Of a DNA stretch of 64,000 nucleotides, positions 43,656-52,295 are shown one piece after another. The stretch covers positions 3,472,001-3,536,000 of the forward strand of contig NZ_CP136995.1 in assembly GCF_033110285.1 (NCBI RefSeq). The letters are read 5' to 3'. Below the pieces are notes generated by a model. That model made no database searches. It worked only from the letters and a program-made list of their open reading frames with translations, and was not told the DNA's origin. The position numbers and the translations under genes were made by a program. This DNA comes from Ottowia sp. SB7-C50. GTDB lineage: Bacteria > Pseudomonadota > Gammaproteobacteria > Burkholderiales > Burkholderiaceae_C. Within the stretch, counting starts at the first letter, position 1. Each line of letters starts with the position of its first letter.

Positions 43656-44666
43656 ATGCAGTTCAAGGACTACTACCAGATCCTCGGCGTCGACAAGGGC
43701 GCCACGCAGGACGACATCAAGAAGGCCTACCGCAAGCTGGCGCGCAAGTACCACCCCGACGTCAGCAAGGAAAAGGACGCCGCCGAGCGCATGGCCGAGG
43801 TGAACGAGGCCAACACCGTGCTCAGCGACCCCGAAAAGCGCGCCGCCTACGACACCGTGGGCGCGCAGGCCTGGGCCGCCGGCGCGCGCTCGGGCGACGA
43901 CGTGCGCCCGCCGCCCGGCTGGAACACGGGCTACGAGTTCCGCGACGGCGGCGGCGATGGGGCCGAAGCCTTCCGCCAGCACTTCGGCGGCGACTCGGGC
44001 GACTACAGCGAATTCTTCGAGCAGATGTTCGGCCGCGCCGGTGCCGCTGGTGGCGCACGGGGCCGCGCCCGCACCGGCGGCGCCCGCGCGCAGGCGCAGA
44101 TGCGCGGCGAAGACCAGCACGCCCGCATCGAGCTGGAACTGATCGACGCCTACCGCGGCGCCGAGCGCAGCCTGACCCTGCGCGGCGCGCGCGTGGACGA
44201 CAGCGGCCACGTGGTGCCGGAAGAGCGCACGCTGCAGGTCAAGATCCCCCAGGGCGTGAAGGAAGGCCAGATGATCCGCCTGGCCGGCCAGGGCAGCCCC
44301 GGCTTCAACGGCGGCGCGGCGGGCGACCTGTTCCTCGAAGTGCAGTTCCGCCCCGACGCGCGCTGGCGCATCGACGGCCGCGACGTCACGCAGAAGCTGC
44401 GCGTGACGCCCTGGGAAGCCGCGCTGGGCGGCGGCGTGCAGGTCACCACGCCCGACGGCAAGACGGTCGAAGTCACCGTGCCCGCGGGCTCCGGCAGCGG
44501 GCGCAAGCTGCGGCTGAAAGGGCGCGGCATTCCGTCGTCCGCCACACCGGGCGACCTGTACCTGGAACTGGACATCGCCGTGCCCAGCGCCGTCACGCCC
44601 GAACAGAAAGCCGCCTGGGAAGCGCTGGCCAAGGCTTACCCCGGCTTCGATCCGAGAATGACATGA
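43656..44666 (+). CDS. cbpA: DnaJ-like co-chaperone CbpA
   Basis: 336 residues. The J domain (1-70) has DYYQILGV and the HPD motif at residues 33-35. It is followed by a Gly/Asp/Phe-rich linker and the C-terminal peptide-binding domain (ELELIDAYRGAERSLTLRG, IPQGVKEGQMIRLAGQG, GRKLRLKGRGIP). The DnaJ zinc fingers are absent, as in CbpA, a stationary-phase DnaJ analogue working with DnaK. ATG 43656 puts the J domain at the N-terminus. The CbpM modulator gene lies 164 bases downstream. Confidence 0.92.
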   Translation: MQFKDYYQILGVDKGATQDDIKKAYRKLARKYHPDVSKEKDAAERMAEVNEANTVLSDPEKRAAYDTVGAQAWAAGARSGDDVRPPPGWNTGYEFRDGGGDGAEAFRQHFGGDSGDYSEFFEQMFGRAGAAGGARGRARTGGARAQAQMRGEDQHARIELELIDAYRGAERSLTLRGARVDDSGHVVPEERTLQVKIPQGVKEGQMIRLAGQGSPGFNGGAAGDLFLEVQFRPDARWRIDGRDVTQKLRVTPWEAALGGGVQVTTPDGKTVEVTVPAGSGSGRKLRLKGRGIPSSATPGDLYLELDIAVPSAVTPEQKAAWEALAKAYPGFDPRMT

Positions 44667-44669
44667 ACA

Positions 44670-44757
44670 CCCCCCTGTGCCGCCTTCGGCGTCTTCCCCC
44701 TCTCCTGCGGGAGGGGGACGGCGCCAGTGACCGGGGGAACCCCGGCCACGGCGCCCA
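44670..44757. repeat. ~90-bp gene-end repeat, copy between cbpA and cbpM
   Basis: CACCCCCCTGTGCCGCCTTC, CCCTCTCCTGCGGGAGGGGG, CGGCGCCAGTGACCGGGG and ACCCCGGCCACGGCGCCC. It starts 3 bases after the cbpA stop. Confidence 0.8.
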
Positions 44758-44830
44758 CGTGGGGTCTGCGCTGCGACCAATCAACTCGTGCGGCGCATTG
44801 TGGACCGACTGATCTTTGGAGAGCACCGAC

Positions 44831-45148
44831 ATGAGCCCCGTGCACGTCACCGTCCCCGCCGAACTGGTCGAGCTGCTGGACGACGCCGCGCTCAGCCTGC
44901 AGCAACTGGCCAGCGCCTGCGCCGTGCCGCCCGACTGGGTGCACACCCGCGTCGAAGCCGGCGTGCTGCAGCCGCTGCAGGGCGGCAGCGTCACCGAATG
45001 GCGCTTTGCCAGCAGCACGCTGGTGCGCGCGCGCCGCATCGCGCAGCTGGAACACACCTACGACGCCGACCCGCAACTGGCCGCGCTGGCCGCCGACCTG
45101 ATGGAAGAAGTGGCGCAGCTGCGGCGCCAGCTGGCCGCGCTGGGGTAA
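44831..45148 (+). CDS. cbpM: CbpM-family modulator of CbpA
   Basis: 105 residues. A MerR-like helical core (LSLQQLASACAVPPDWVHTRVEAGVLQPL then ASSTLVRARRIAQLEHTYDADPQLAALAADLMEEV) matches CbpM, which binds the J domain of CbpA and inhibits its co-chaperone action. GGAG lies about 11 bases before ATG 44831. Its separation from cbpA by an inserted gene-end repeat is unusual; the two are normally adjacent in an operon. Confidence 0.87.
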   Translation: MSPVHVTVPAELVELLDDAALSLQQLASACAVPPDWVHTRVEAGVLQPLQGGSVTEWRFASSTLVRARRIAQLEHTYDADPQLAALAADLMEEVAQLRRQLAALG

Positions 45149-45180
45149 TTCCAGGTCCACGTCAACGCGCCAATCATTTC

Positions 45181-45255
45181 GTCATTCCCGCGCAGGCGGG
45201 AATCCAGACGGCAGCGTCACGTGGTGGCCTGGATCCACGCCTGCGCGGGGATGAC
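45181..45255. repeat. REP-like inverted repeat, GTCATTCCCGCGCAGGCGGG family
   Basis: GTCATTCCCGCGCAGGCGGG facing CACGCCTGCGCGGGGATGAC across about 33 bases. It lies after cbpM. Confidence 0.85.
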
Positions 45256-45393
45256 AGTGATTGTCTTGTTGAATTGAAAATGCAATAAGGCGCTGGACTT
45301 GGCGGAAGCTGGCTCCTTCCCCCCAGCGCGGGAGATCGCTCAAGACGCCCGATGCTGTTCCGGCCCAGCGGCAGCAGTCCATCCATGCATGAA

Positions 45394-45417
45394 AAAGGGC
45401 GCCCGCGGGCGCCCTTT
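45394..45417 (-). terminator. Intrinsic terminator of the glycine-zipper gene
   Basis: A perfect palindrome AAAGGGCGCCCG/CGGGCGCCCTTT flanked by further A residues on its left, so the minus-strand transcript ends in a U tract. It is about 50 bases past the stop of the 45468 gene. Confidence 0.85.
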
Positions 45418-45467
45418 CAGCGTGGACAGCTATCGAAACCGAAGCGACGCAAAGTGCGCGTCGCGCC

Positions 45468-46310
45468 TCAGAACCCGGTGCCGATGCCCACGCCCCAGCC
45501 GCCGCGCCCCCGGCCGCCAACGACGCCGCCGATGGACAGGTTGACGCCGACCGGCGACGCGTACACCGGCGCCGGCCGCACATAGACCGGCGCGGCCGGG
45601 TACACCGCCGCCGGGTAACCGGCCTGGTACACCGGCTGCGGGTAAGGCTGCGGGTACGGATAGGCCTGCGGATACGCCTGCGGGTAGGGCTGCGGATAGC
45701 CCTGCGCCGGATACGCGCCATACACCGGCGCCGTCACCACGCCCGACGCTTCGCCGCTGGCCGGGTAGGCCGGCAGCGGGTAGCCGGCCAGCGGCGGCGG
45801 GTTGACCGGGTAGCTCTGCGCGCCGCCGTAGGCGCCCTGCGGCGCGTAGCCGCCATCGGGCGCCGGCACCTGCAGCCACTGGCCGGGCGGCTGCGCCATG
45901 CGCGTGCGGTACTGGCGGCCGCCCACATCGTAGGCCACGTCGTAGCCGACCACACGGTTTTCATAGCGCGTGGCGCAGCCGCTGCCGTAATAGCCGTTGC
46001 TGGCGTCGGCCGCGTTGCCCAGCATGGCGCCGCCCACGGTGCCCAGGATGGCGCCCGCGATGTGGCCTGCGCCGCCGCCCATCTGGCTGCCGATCAGGCC
46101 GCCCACCAGCGCGCCCACGGCCGTGCCGGGGCCCGACGGCCGCACGCCGCGGCCGTAGCCGCCGCAGTCCGACACGGGCACCTGCTCCATCACGGGGGTG
46201 GACGACACCACCCGCGCATTGACCATGGCCTGGGCGTGGGCCGCCGCAGCGGCCGCCATGCCCAGCGCCAGCAGCGCGGTGGAACGAGCGATAGCGGAGA
46301 GAGGTTTCAT
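45468..46310 (-). CDS. Glycine-zipper 2TM domain envelope protein
   Basis: 280 residues. A signal peptide (IARSTALLALGMAAAAAAHAQA) is followed by a glycine zipper (GTAVGALVGGLIGSQMGGGAGHIAGAILGTVGGAMLG) of the type seen in outer-membrane proteins such as SlyB. The C-terminal half is Pro/Tyr-rich with repeats of YPQPYPQAYPQA. A role in envelope structure or stress is inferred from family only. ATG 46310 fits the signal sequence. The Pro/Tyr region could vary in repeat number between strains. Confidence 0.85.
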   Translation of the reverse strand: MKPLSAIARSTALLALGMAAAAAAHAQAMVNARVVSSTPVMEQVPVSDCGGYGRGVRPSGPGTAVGALVGGLIGSQMGGGAGHIAGAILGTVGGAMLGNAADASNGYYGSGCATRYENRVVGYDVAYDVGGRQYRTRMAQPPGQWLQVPAPDGGYAPQGAYGGAQSYPVNPPPLAGYPLPAYPASGEASGVVTAPVYGAYPAQGYPQPYPQAYPQAYPYPQPYPQPVYQAGYPAAVYPAAPVYVRPAPVYASPVGVNLSIGGVVGGRGRGGWGVGIGTGF

Positions 46311-46742
46311 GGTGGCAAGTCCCTTCAAGGCCCGCCATGGGCCTCGCACAGTCCCTTCAACGCCCCCCGGCACGCGCGTGCCGACCGGCTTTACACGGGA
46401 TTAACGCAGCGCGCGGCCGGCGCGGGCTGGCGAGCCTGGAAAACTATGATTTTAATAGCGCGCTTCGCTTGCCCATCAAGCGCTTGAGGCATTTTTTGCC
46501 CTGCCCTGAAAAACACCGGCGATTCGCCGCGCCACGCCGTCCGCATCAGGCCCGGCGCCCGGCGGCGCCCCCACGATTGACGCCGCGCCGCCACACCGAC
46601 GGGCCGACTCTGCCTGGCAGCATAGTAAGGCAATGGTACGCACCGCATAATCGGCATCCCCCCGCAGCCCCGCAGTTGCTGGCCGCGCCGCCGTCACCAC
46701 ACGCCCGACCGCCCTGCGGCGGGATGGAAGGAAACCGTCCCC
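46311..46742. other. Divergent intergenic region, 432 bases
   Basis: Contains the promoters of the glycine-zipper gene and the receiver gene, plus a dispersed repeat (46444-46497). The rest is open in several frames but shows no recognisable gene. Confidence 0.6.
46444..46497. repeat. Dispersed ~60-bp repeat, intergenic copy
   Basis: CTATGATTTTAATAGCGCGC then TTCGCTTGCCCATCAAGCGC then TTGAGGCATTTTTT. The CGCTTG/CAAGCG arms pair around CCCAT. Confidence 0.8.
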
Positions 46743-47141
46743 ATGGCCCAAGACACCGTCTCTCCCGGGGCCGCCGCCCCGCCGGCGGACGAGGTGCGCG
46801 TGGTGGTGGTCGACGACCACCTGGACGCGGCCGACATGATGGCCGCCGCGCTGGAGCTGGAGGGCTACCAGGCCCAGGTCGCCACCAGCGGCGAACAGGC
46901 GCTGGCGCTGATCGAGACCTTCCGCCCGCACGTGGTGCTGCTGGACGTCAACATGCCCGGCATGGACGGCCGCGAGCTGACGCGCCGCCTGCGCGCGCAA
47001 TACGAAGACGAGATGGTGCTGATCGCCGTCAGCGGCAGCGACCCGCACGACGAGCGCGTCAGCGAAACCTTTGACGCCGTCGACCACTACTTCCGCAAGC
47101 CGATCGACCTGGCGGCGCTGCGGCGGCTGCTGCGGCCCTGA
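46743..47141 (+). CDS. Single-domain response regulator (CheY-like receiver)
   Basis: 132 residues, receiver domain only. Asp23-Asp24 (VVDDHLDAADMM), phospho-acceptor Asp67 (LLDVNMPGMDG), Ser96 (AVSGSD) and Lys118 (FRKPID) form the normal active site. No output domain is attached. It converges with the hybrid histidine kinase, whose receiver is very similar in sequence ([12 protein letters not shown]), so phosphotransfer within that pair is plausible but unproven. Confidence 0.9.
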   Translation: MAQDTVSPGAAAPPADEVRVVVVDDHLDAADMMAAALELEGYQAQVATSGEQALALIETFRPHVVLLDVNMPGMDGRELTRRLRAQYEDEMVLIAVSGSDPHDERVSETFDAVDHYFRKPIDLAALRRLLRP

Positions 47142-47242
47142 GCGCGCTGGCGCCGTCGCCGAATCGCGGCTGACGAACCGATTTCGACTTCAAATGCCGT
47201 CATTCCCGCGCACAGCCCTGACGGTTTGACAAGACGCTCGGG

Positions 47243-49825
47243 TCACTCCCCCGCCGGCTGGACAGCGCCCATCAGCACCGCCTGCAGCTGCTCCACGGTG
47301 GCCGGCTTGACGAGGTAGTGCGCGAAGCCCGCCTCCTTGGCGTAGGCGCGGTCGTTGTCCTGCCCGTAGCCCGACAGCGCCACCAGCAGGCAGCTGTCGC
47401 CCAGCCGCGCGCGCAGCAGGCGCGCCAGTTCCTTGCCGTCCATGCCGGGCAGGCCGACGTCGAGCACGGCCACCTGCGGCGGCGAGCGCTCGGCCAGGTC
47501 CAGCGCTTCTTCGGGCGTGTAGGCCACGCGCACCTGGTGACCCTGCAGCGACAGCGCGTGCGCCATCAGCTCGACGGCGTCGCGGTTGTCGTCGACCAGC
47601 AGCACGCGCAGGCTCTGGCGCGCGGCCTGGCGCGGCTCGGCCGCGGGCAACGCGGTGACGGGCTGGTCGCGCAGCGGCAGGCGCACCACGAAGCGGCTGC
47701 CCTTGCCCTTGCCCTCACTGAAGGCCGCCACCTGCCCGCCGTGCAGCTGCACCAGGCTTTTGACCAGTGCCAGGCCCAGGCCCAGGCCGCCATGGGCGCG
47801 GTCGGACGCCTGGCGCGTGACCTGGTAGAACTCGTCGAAGATGCCTTCCAGCTGTTCGGGCGGGATGCCGATGCCGTTGTCGGCCACTTCGATCACCACG
47901 TCGTCGCGGCCGCGGGCGGCGTCGGTGTCGCGCCGCACCGACGCCACCACGCGCCCGCCGTGCGGCGTGTAGCGCGCGGCGTTGGTCAGCAGGTTGCTCA
48001 CCACCTGCACCAGGCGGTCGGCGTCGCCCCACCACACGATGGGCCGCTCGGGCGGCACCACTTCGAGCTGGTGGCCGCGCTGCTCCATCAGCGGCATCAC
48101 CATTTCGGCCGCCCGCTGCACCAGCACCACCGGGCGCGTCAGGCTGGGCTCCAGCCGGATGCGGCCGCGCGCGATGCGGGCCACGTCCATCAGGTCGTCG
48201 ACCAGCCGCGTCAGGTGCCGCACCTGGCGCTCGATGACGGCGCGTTCGCGCTCAAAGGCGCCGCCGGTGCGCTGCATGATGTGCAGCGCGCTGACGATGG
48301 GCGCCAGCGGGTTGCGCAGCTCGTGCCCCAGCATGGCCATGAATTCGTCCTTGCCGCGCGCGGCCTGCTGCGCGCGCTCCAGCAGCAGCTGGCGCTCGGC
48401 GGCGTTGCGCTCCAGCGTGGTGCGCGCCAGCACCTGCTCGGTCACGTCCTGCGCCAGCGCCGTCAGGCCGGTGATGCGCTGGCTCACGTCGCGCATCGGC
48501 TCCAGGTTGAACTGGAAGTAGCGCTCTTCCAGCCTGCCGCGGCCAAAGTCGAGCGGGATCATGGTTTCGGGGCTGACGTAGCGCTCGCCGGTCAGGTAGA
48601 CGTTTTTCGCGATGGTGGGCCAGGGCGTGTCCGCCAGTTCGGGAAACGCGCCGACGTAGGTGTTGCCCAGCAGGCGCTCTTCGCTGCGGCCGGTGATGCG
48701 GCAGTAGTGCGGGTTGACCAGGGTAAAGGTCTGGTCCGGCCCGGACAGCACGGCAATGGCCATGGGCGCGTTGCGCAGCAGGTTGTCGCGCTCGTCGAAG
48801 TCGCGCTGCCGCGCCTGGGCCGTTTCGCCGCGCTGGATGGCGAACGACAGCTCGTCGGTCAGCGACTGCAGAAAGCGCTGGTAGCCGTCGCCCAGCGGCA
48901 CGCGCGGGTTCAGGCCGAAGGCGATGCACTGCAGCTCGGCCTCGCCCGCGTGGCGCAGCGGCAGCAGCAGCACGTCGGTCACCGGCTCGTCGTAGTCGGG
49001 CGAGCGCCACGACAGCAGCCCCGGCAGCAGCACCGGTTCGCCGCGCGCCAGCATGTCGAAGCGGTCGGCGCGGCCCTGCAGCGCGCGCGCCTGTTCGGCC
49101 GGCGGCCAGGGGTCGTCGCCGGCCGGGAAGTGGCCCATGCAAAGCGGCGCGTCTTCGGGGCGCGCCCAGCGCAGGTAGGTCACGCAGGGCGCGTCGATGC
49201 GCGTGGACACCAGCGCCTGCAGCGTGCTGGCGAACAGGTCTTCCGTCATGGCGTCCTGCCGCGCCAGCGCGTCGCTGACGCCGTGCAGCGCCGTCTGCCG
49301 GCGCGCGGCGACCATGCGCGCGGTGGTTTCGGTGGCCGCCACCAGCACGCCGCCGATGCGGCCCTGCTCGTCGGACACGGGCGTGAAGCTGTAGGTCCAG
49401 AACACGTCCACCACGCGGCCGTGGCGCAGGCCGGGGATCAGCTGGTCCTCGTCCCAGGTGGCGCCCTGGCCGTCCATCACGGCGCGCAGCTTGGGGCCGA
49501 TCACCGGCCAGATGTCGGACCAGGCCTGCTCGCCCGGCTGGCCCATCGACCCCGGAAACTGCCGCGCGTCCAGGCTGGGAATGAAGGCCGCGTTGTAGAA
49601 GTGGATGAGCTGCGGGCCCCAGTACAGCAGCATGGGGTTGCGCGACTTCAGCAGCGTGCCCAGCAGGATGCGCAGCGGCGCGGGCCAGCCGGCGATGGGG
49701 CCGAGCGGCGTGGCCGCCCAGTCGATGGCGCGCACCTGGCGCGAGGCGGCGTCGTCGCCCGCCAGAAACGGAAATTGGCGCGCAATATCGTCCTGGCGCT
49801 CGACCTTGGTGGCTTGGTTGCTCAT
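47243..49825 (-). CDS. Hybrid sensor histidine kinase/response regulator
   Basis: 860 residues, no membrane segment. A PAS-like domain ([18 protein letters not shown]...) is followed by a GAF-like region, a second PAS ([18 protein letters not shown]), then HisKA with [10 protein letters not shown] (His501), HATPase with [10 protein letters not shown] and [11 protein letters not shown], and a C-terminal receiver (Asp789 in [11 protein letters not shown]). It is a cytoplasmic kinase sensing an unknown internal signal. Its ATG overlaps the stop of the acetoacetyl-CoA synthetase by four bases, so both are made from one message. No DNA-binding partner is adjacent; the lone receiver at 46743 is the nearest candidate. 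Confidence 0.92.
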   Translation of the reverse strand: MSNQATKVERQDDIARQFPFLAGDDAASRQVRAIDWAATPLGPIAGWPAPLRILLGTLLKSRNPMLLYWGPQLIHFYNAAFIPSLDARQFPGSMGQPGEQAWSDIWPVIGPKLRAVMDGQGATWDEDQLIPGLRHGRVVDVFWTYSFTPVSDEQGRIGGVLVAATETTARMVAARRQTALHGVSDALARQDAMTEDLFASTLQALVSTRIDAPCVTYLRWARPEDAPLCMGHFPAGDDPWPPAEQARALQGRADRFDMLARGEPVLLPGLLSWRSPDYDEPVTDVLLLPLRHAGEAELQCIAFGLNPRVPLGDGYQRFLQSLTDELSFAIQRGETAQARQRDFDERDNLLRNAPMAIAVLSGPDQTFTLVNPHYCRITGRSEERLLGNTYVGAFPELADTPWPTIAKNVYLTGERYVSPETMIPLDFGRGRLEERYFQFNLEPMRDVSQRITGLTALAQDVTEQVLARTTLERNAAERQLLLERAQQAARGKDEFMAMLGHELRNPLAPIVSALHIMQRTGGAFERERAVIERQVRHLTRLVDDLMDVARIARGRIRLEPSLTRPVVLVQRAAEMVMPLMEQRGHQLEVVPPERPIVWWGDADRLVQVVSNLLTNAARYTPHGGRVVASVRRDTDAARGRDDVVIEVADNGIGIPPEQLEGIFDEFYQVTRQASDRAHGGLGLGLALVKSLVQLHGGQVAAFSEGKGKGSRFVVRLPLRDQPVTALPAAEPRQAARQSLRVLLVDDNRDAVELMAHALSLQGHQVRVAYTPEEALDLAERSPPQVAVLDVGLPGMDGKELARLLRARLGDSCLLVALSGYGQDNDRAYAKEAGFAHYLVKPATVEQLQAVLMGAVQPAGE

Positions 49826-52155
49826 GAATCAATAGCGTTGGCGTGCTGGCGGGCAAACTGCACGTACCAGTCCAGGCAGCCGGGGTTGGCCATGGCTTCG
49901 CGGTTGACGACCTTGTCGAGCGGCTGGCCGAGCAGCAGCTTCTTGATCGGCAACTCCTGCTTCTTGCCCGACAGCGTGCGCGGAATCTCGGCCACCTGCA
50001 CGATGGCGTCGGGCACGAAGCGCGGGCTCAGGGACTGGCGGATGGCGTCGCTGATGCGCCGCTTCAGCGCGTCGTCCAGCGCCACGCCGGGGCGCAGCAC
50101 CACAAACAGCGGCATGTAGCTGTCGCGCCCCAGGTATTCAAGGTCGACCACCATCGAGTCGAGCACTTCGGGGATGCCTTCGACCGCGCTGTAGATCTCG
50201 CTGGTGCCCATGCGCAGGCCGTGGCGGTTGATGGTGGCGTCGGACCGGCCGAAGATGACGCACCACTCGCCTTCACCGTTTTCGTCGCCCACGCGCAGCC
50301 AGTCGCCGTGGCGCCAGACGCTGCCGGCGCTCTTGTCCAGATCACCGCCGCCCGGCTTGCGGCCGTGGCCGGGCGGGTACATCTCGAAGTAGCTGGCCAG
50401 CAGCCGCGCGTCGCCCGGGTCGTTCCAGAAGTGCAGCGGCATCGACGGAATCGGCTGCGTGCAGACCAGCTCGCCCACCTGGCCGATGACGGGCTCGCCG
50501 GCGTCGTTCCACGCTTCCACCGCCGCGCCGAGCATGCGGCACTGCATCACGCCCGGCTGCTGCGGCAGCTCGCGGTTGCCGCCGATGAAGGCGCCGCAGA
50601 AGTCGGTGCCGCCGGAGATGTTGCACCACCAGATGTCGCCGGGTTGCTCCACGGCAGCATCGCCTCCTTCGTCGTGCCCGCGCGGGCGGGAATCCACGTG
50701 CTTGTCCGACGCCGGCTGGATGCCCGCCTGCGCGGGCATGACGGTGGGTTGGATGTCCCCGGGAGGCTCTACGCGGGCGGCCTTCTCCTCGTCATTCCCG
50801 CGCAGGCGGGAATCCCGGGGTTTGCCCAACGCCGAGGGGATGCCCGCCTGCGCGGGCATGACGGCGGGCTGGGCGGAGCCCGACTTGTGCGCCCGCGCGA
50901 TGCGCCGAAACTGCGCTGTCCCCCACTGCTGCACGTCCGCCGCCAGTGGCGAGCCGGTGGTGCCCAGCACGCGCACGCGCGACAGGTCGCCGCACGTGGT
51001 CAGGTCCACACCCGCCTTCATGCAGTTGGCATAGAACGCCGCGCCGGCGCCGAAGAACGTCACCCGGTGCCGCGCGGCAAAGCGCCACAGCACCGTCCAG
51101 TCGGGCGCGTCCTTGCTGCCGCCGGGGCTGCCGTCGAAGATGACGCAGGTGGTGCCCGACAGCAGGCCGGCGATCTGCGCGTTCCACATCACCCAGCCGG
51201 TGGAGCTGTACCAGTGAAAGCGCTCGCCAAAGGTCTCGGGCGCGTAGCTGCAGCCGACGTCGTTGTGCAGCGCGGCCAGCATCAGCATTACCAGAATCAT
51301 GCCGCCGTGCGCGTGCACGATGGGCTTGGGCAGGCCCGTGGTGCCGCTGGAATACACCACCCACAGCGGGTGGTCGAACGGCAGCCAGAGCGGCTCGAAC
51401 GCGGCGGTTTCCGCATCGTTTCGGGCTGTGGCGCTGGCGTAGTCTGCGCTGTCGGCTATGGTTTTCGTAGTATTCAGGTTGCGGTAGACGATCAGGTGCC
51501 GCACGCTGGGCAGCGCGGCGCGCAGTTCCTGCACCACGTCCGTGCGATCCATGTCACGGCCGGCCCAGCTCACGCCGTCGCAGGCGATCAGCACCTTGGG
51601 CTCGATCTGCTTGAAGCGATCCAGCACCGCATTCGTGCCCATGTCGGGCGCGCACACGCTCCAGATGGCGCCGATGCTGGCGGTGGCCAGAAACGCCACC
51701 ATCGTCTCCGGCACGTTCGGCATGTACGCGGCCACGCGGTCGTCCGGCTGCACGCCCTGCGCGCGCAGGTGCAGCGCCAGCGCGGCCACCTGGCGCTTGA
51801 GCTCGGGCCAGCTCAGCTCGCGCACCTGGCCTTTTTCGTTCTCGCTGATGATGGCCGGCAGCCCGGCCGCGTGCGCCGCATCCACATGCCAGAACACCTG
51901 GTGCGCGTAGTTGGCCTGCGCGCCGGGAAACCAGTGCGCGCCCGGCATCACGTTGCGCTCCAGCACCGCCGTGTGCGGTGTGGGCGAGCGCAGATCGAAG
52001 TAATCCCAGATGCTCTGCCAGAAAGCTTCGAGATCGGTGGTGGACCAGCGCCAAAGGTCGCGATAACTGTCAAACGACAGTCCGCGCGTGTCGCGCAGCC
52101 AGTTCTGGTAGTGGCGTATACGTGGAAGGGGCGGAGTCGATGCGGCAATGCTCAT
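49822..52155 (-). CDS. Acetoacetyl-CoA synthetase with repeat-derived in-frame insertion
   Basis: 777 residues, longer than the ~650-690 usual. ANL-superfamily features: YSSGTTGLPKPIVH (AMP-binding), WWCNISGGTD, HGDWLRVGDENGEGEW, SGKKQELPIKKLL (C-terminal lysine). It activates acetoacetate with ATP and CoA, as in polyhydroxybutyrate or ketone-body use. About 80 extra residues (50640-50880) just before WWCNISGGTD are two tandem REP-like elements read in frame (VMPAQAGIP...DSRLRGND). A second, smaller insert (51420-51476) is a dispersed-repeat copy. The insertion adjoins the active site, so activity is uncertain. Its stop overlaps the kinase ATG. A terminator of the upstream giant gene precedes it. 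Confidence 0.9.
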   Translation of the reverse strand: MSIAASTPPLPRIRHYQNWLRDTRGLSFDSYRDLWRWSTTDLEAFWQSIWDYFDLRSPTPHTAVLERNVMPGAHWFPGAQANYAHQVFWHVDAAHAAGLPAIISENEKGQVRELSWPELKRQVAALALHLRAQGVQPDDRVAAYMPNVPETMVAFLATASIGAIWSVCAPDMGTNAVLDRFKQIEPKVLIACDGVSWAGRDMDRTDVVQELRAALPSVRHLIVYRNLNTTKTIADSADYASATARNDAETAAFEPLWLPFDHPLWVVYSSGTTGLPKPIVHAHGGMILVMLMLAALHNDVGCSYAPETFGERFHWYSSTGWVMWNAQIAGLLSGTTCVIFDGSPGGSKDAPDWTVLWRFAARHRVTFFGAGAAFYANCMKAGVDLTTCGDLSRVRVLGTTGSPLAADVQQWGTAQFRRIARAHKSGSAQPAVMPAQAGIPSALGKPRDSRLRGNDEEKAARVEPPGDIQPTVMPAQAGIQPASDKHVDSRPRGHDEGGDAAVEQPGDIWWCNISGGTDFCGAFIGGNRELPQQPGVMQCRMLGAAVEAWNDAGEPVIGQVGELVCTQPIPSMPLHFWNDPGDARLLASYFEMYPPGHGRKPGGGDLDKSAGSVWRHGDWLRVGDENGEGEWCVIFGRSDATINRHGLRMGTSEIYSAVEGIPEVLDSMVVDLEYLGRDSYMPLFVVLRPGVALDDALKRRISDAIRQSLSPRFVPDAIVQVAEIPRTLSGKKQELPIKKLLLGQPLDKVVNREAMANPGCLDWYVQFARQHANAIDS
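50671..50743. repeat. REP-like inverted repeat inside acetoacetyl-CoA synthetase, copy 1
   Basis: GTCGTGCCCGCGCGGGCGGG facing TGCCCGCCTGCGCGGGCATG. The codon frame is maintained. Confidence 0.85.
50791..50863. repeat. REP-like inverted repeat inside acetoacetyl-CoA synthetase, copy 2
   Basis: GTCATTCCCGCGCAGGCGGG facing TGCCCGCCTGCGCGGGCATG, 120 bases after copy 1, with a similar spacer. Confidence 0.85.
51420..51476. repeat. Dispersed ~60-bp repeat, in-frame copy in acetoacetyl-CoA synthetase
   Basis: TTCGGGCTGTGGCGCTGGCG then AGTCTGCGCTGTCGGCTATGG then TTTTCGTAGTATTC. It is read as NTTKTIADSADYASATAR. Confidence 0.65.
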
Positions 52156-52242
52156 GCCGCATTATTGAAGCGCCGCGCAGGCCGCGCCATTCGGGTTGCG
52201 CCCGGGCGGCGCATCCGGCCACCGCGGTGCGGCTCGGCCATG

Positions 52243-52272
52243 AAAAAACCCCGCCCTTTCAGGCGGGGTTCT
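52243..52272 (-). terminator. Intrinsic terminator of the DUF11 gene
   Basis: AACCCCGCC-CTTTCA-GGCGGGGTT stem; on the minus strand it is followed by TTTTTT. It starts about 25 bases after the stop at 52296. Confidence 0.92.
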
Positions 52273-52295
52273 TCACGGCATCGGCCGGGCCGGGC

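Noticed and set aside
43369..44812. Extension of the EamA frame through cbpA
   Set aside because: After MVNKRH the translation is repeat DNA and then out-of-frame cbpA; it is a lost stop, not a fusion.
45600..45700. Direct repeats considered as an iteron or origin element
   Set aside because: They encode the YPQ(P/A) repeats of the glycine-zipper protein in frame.
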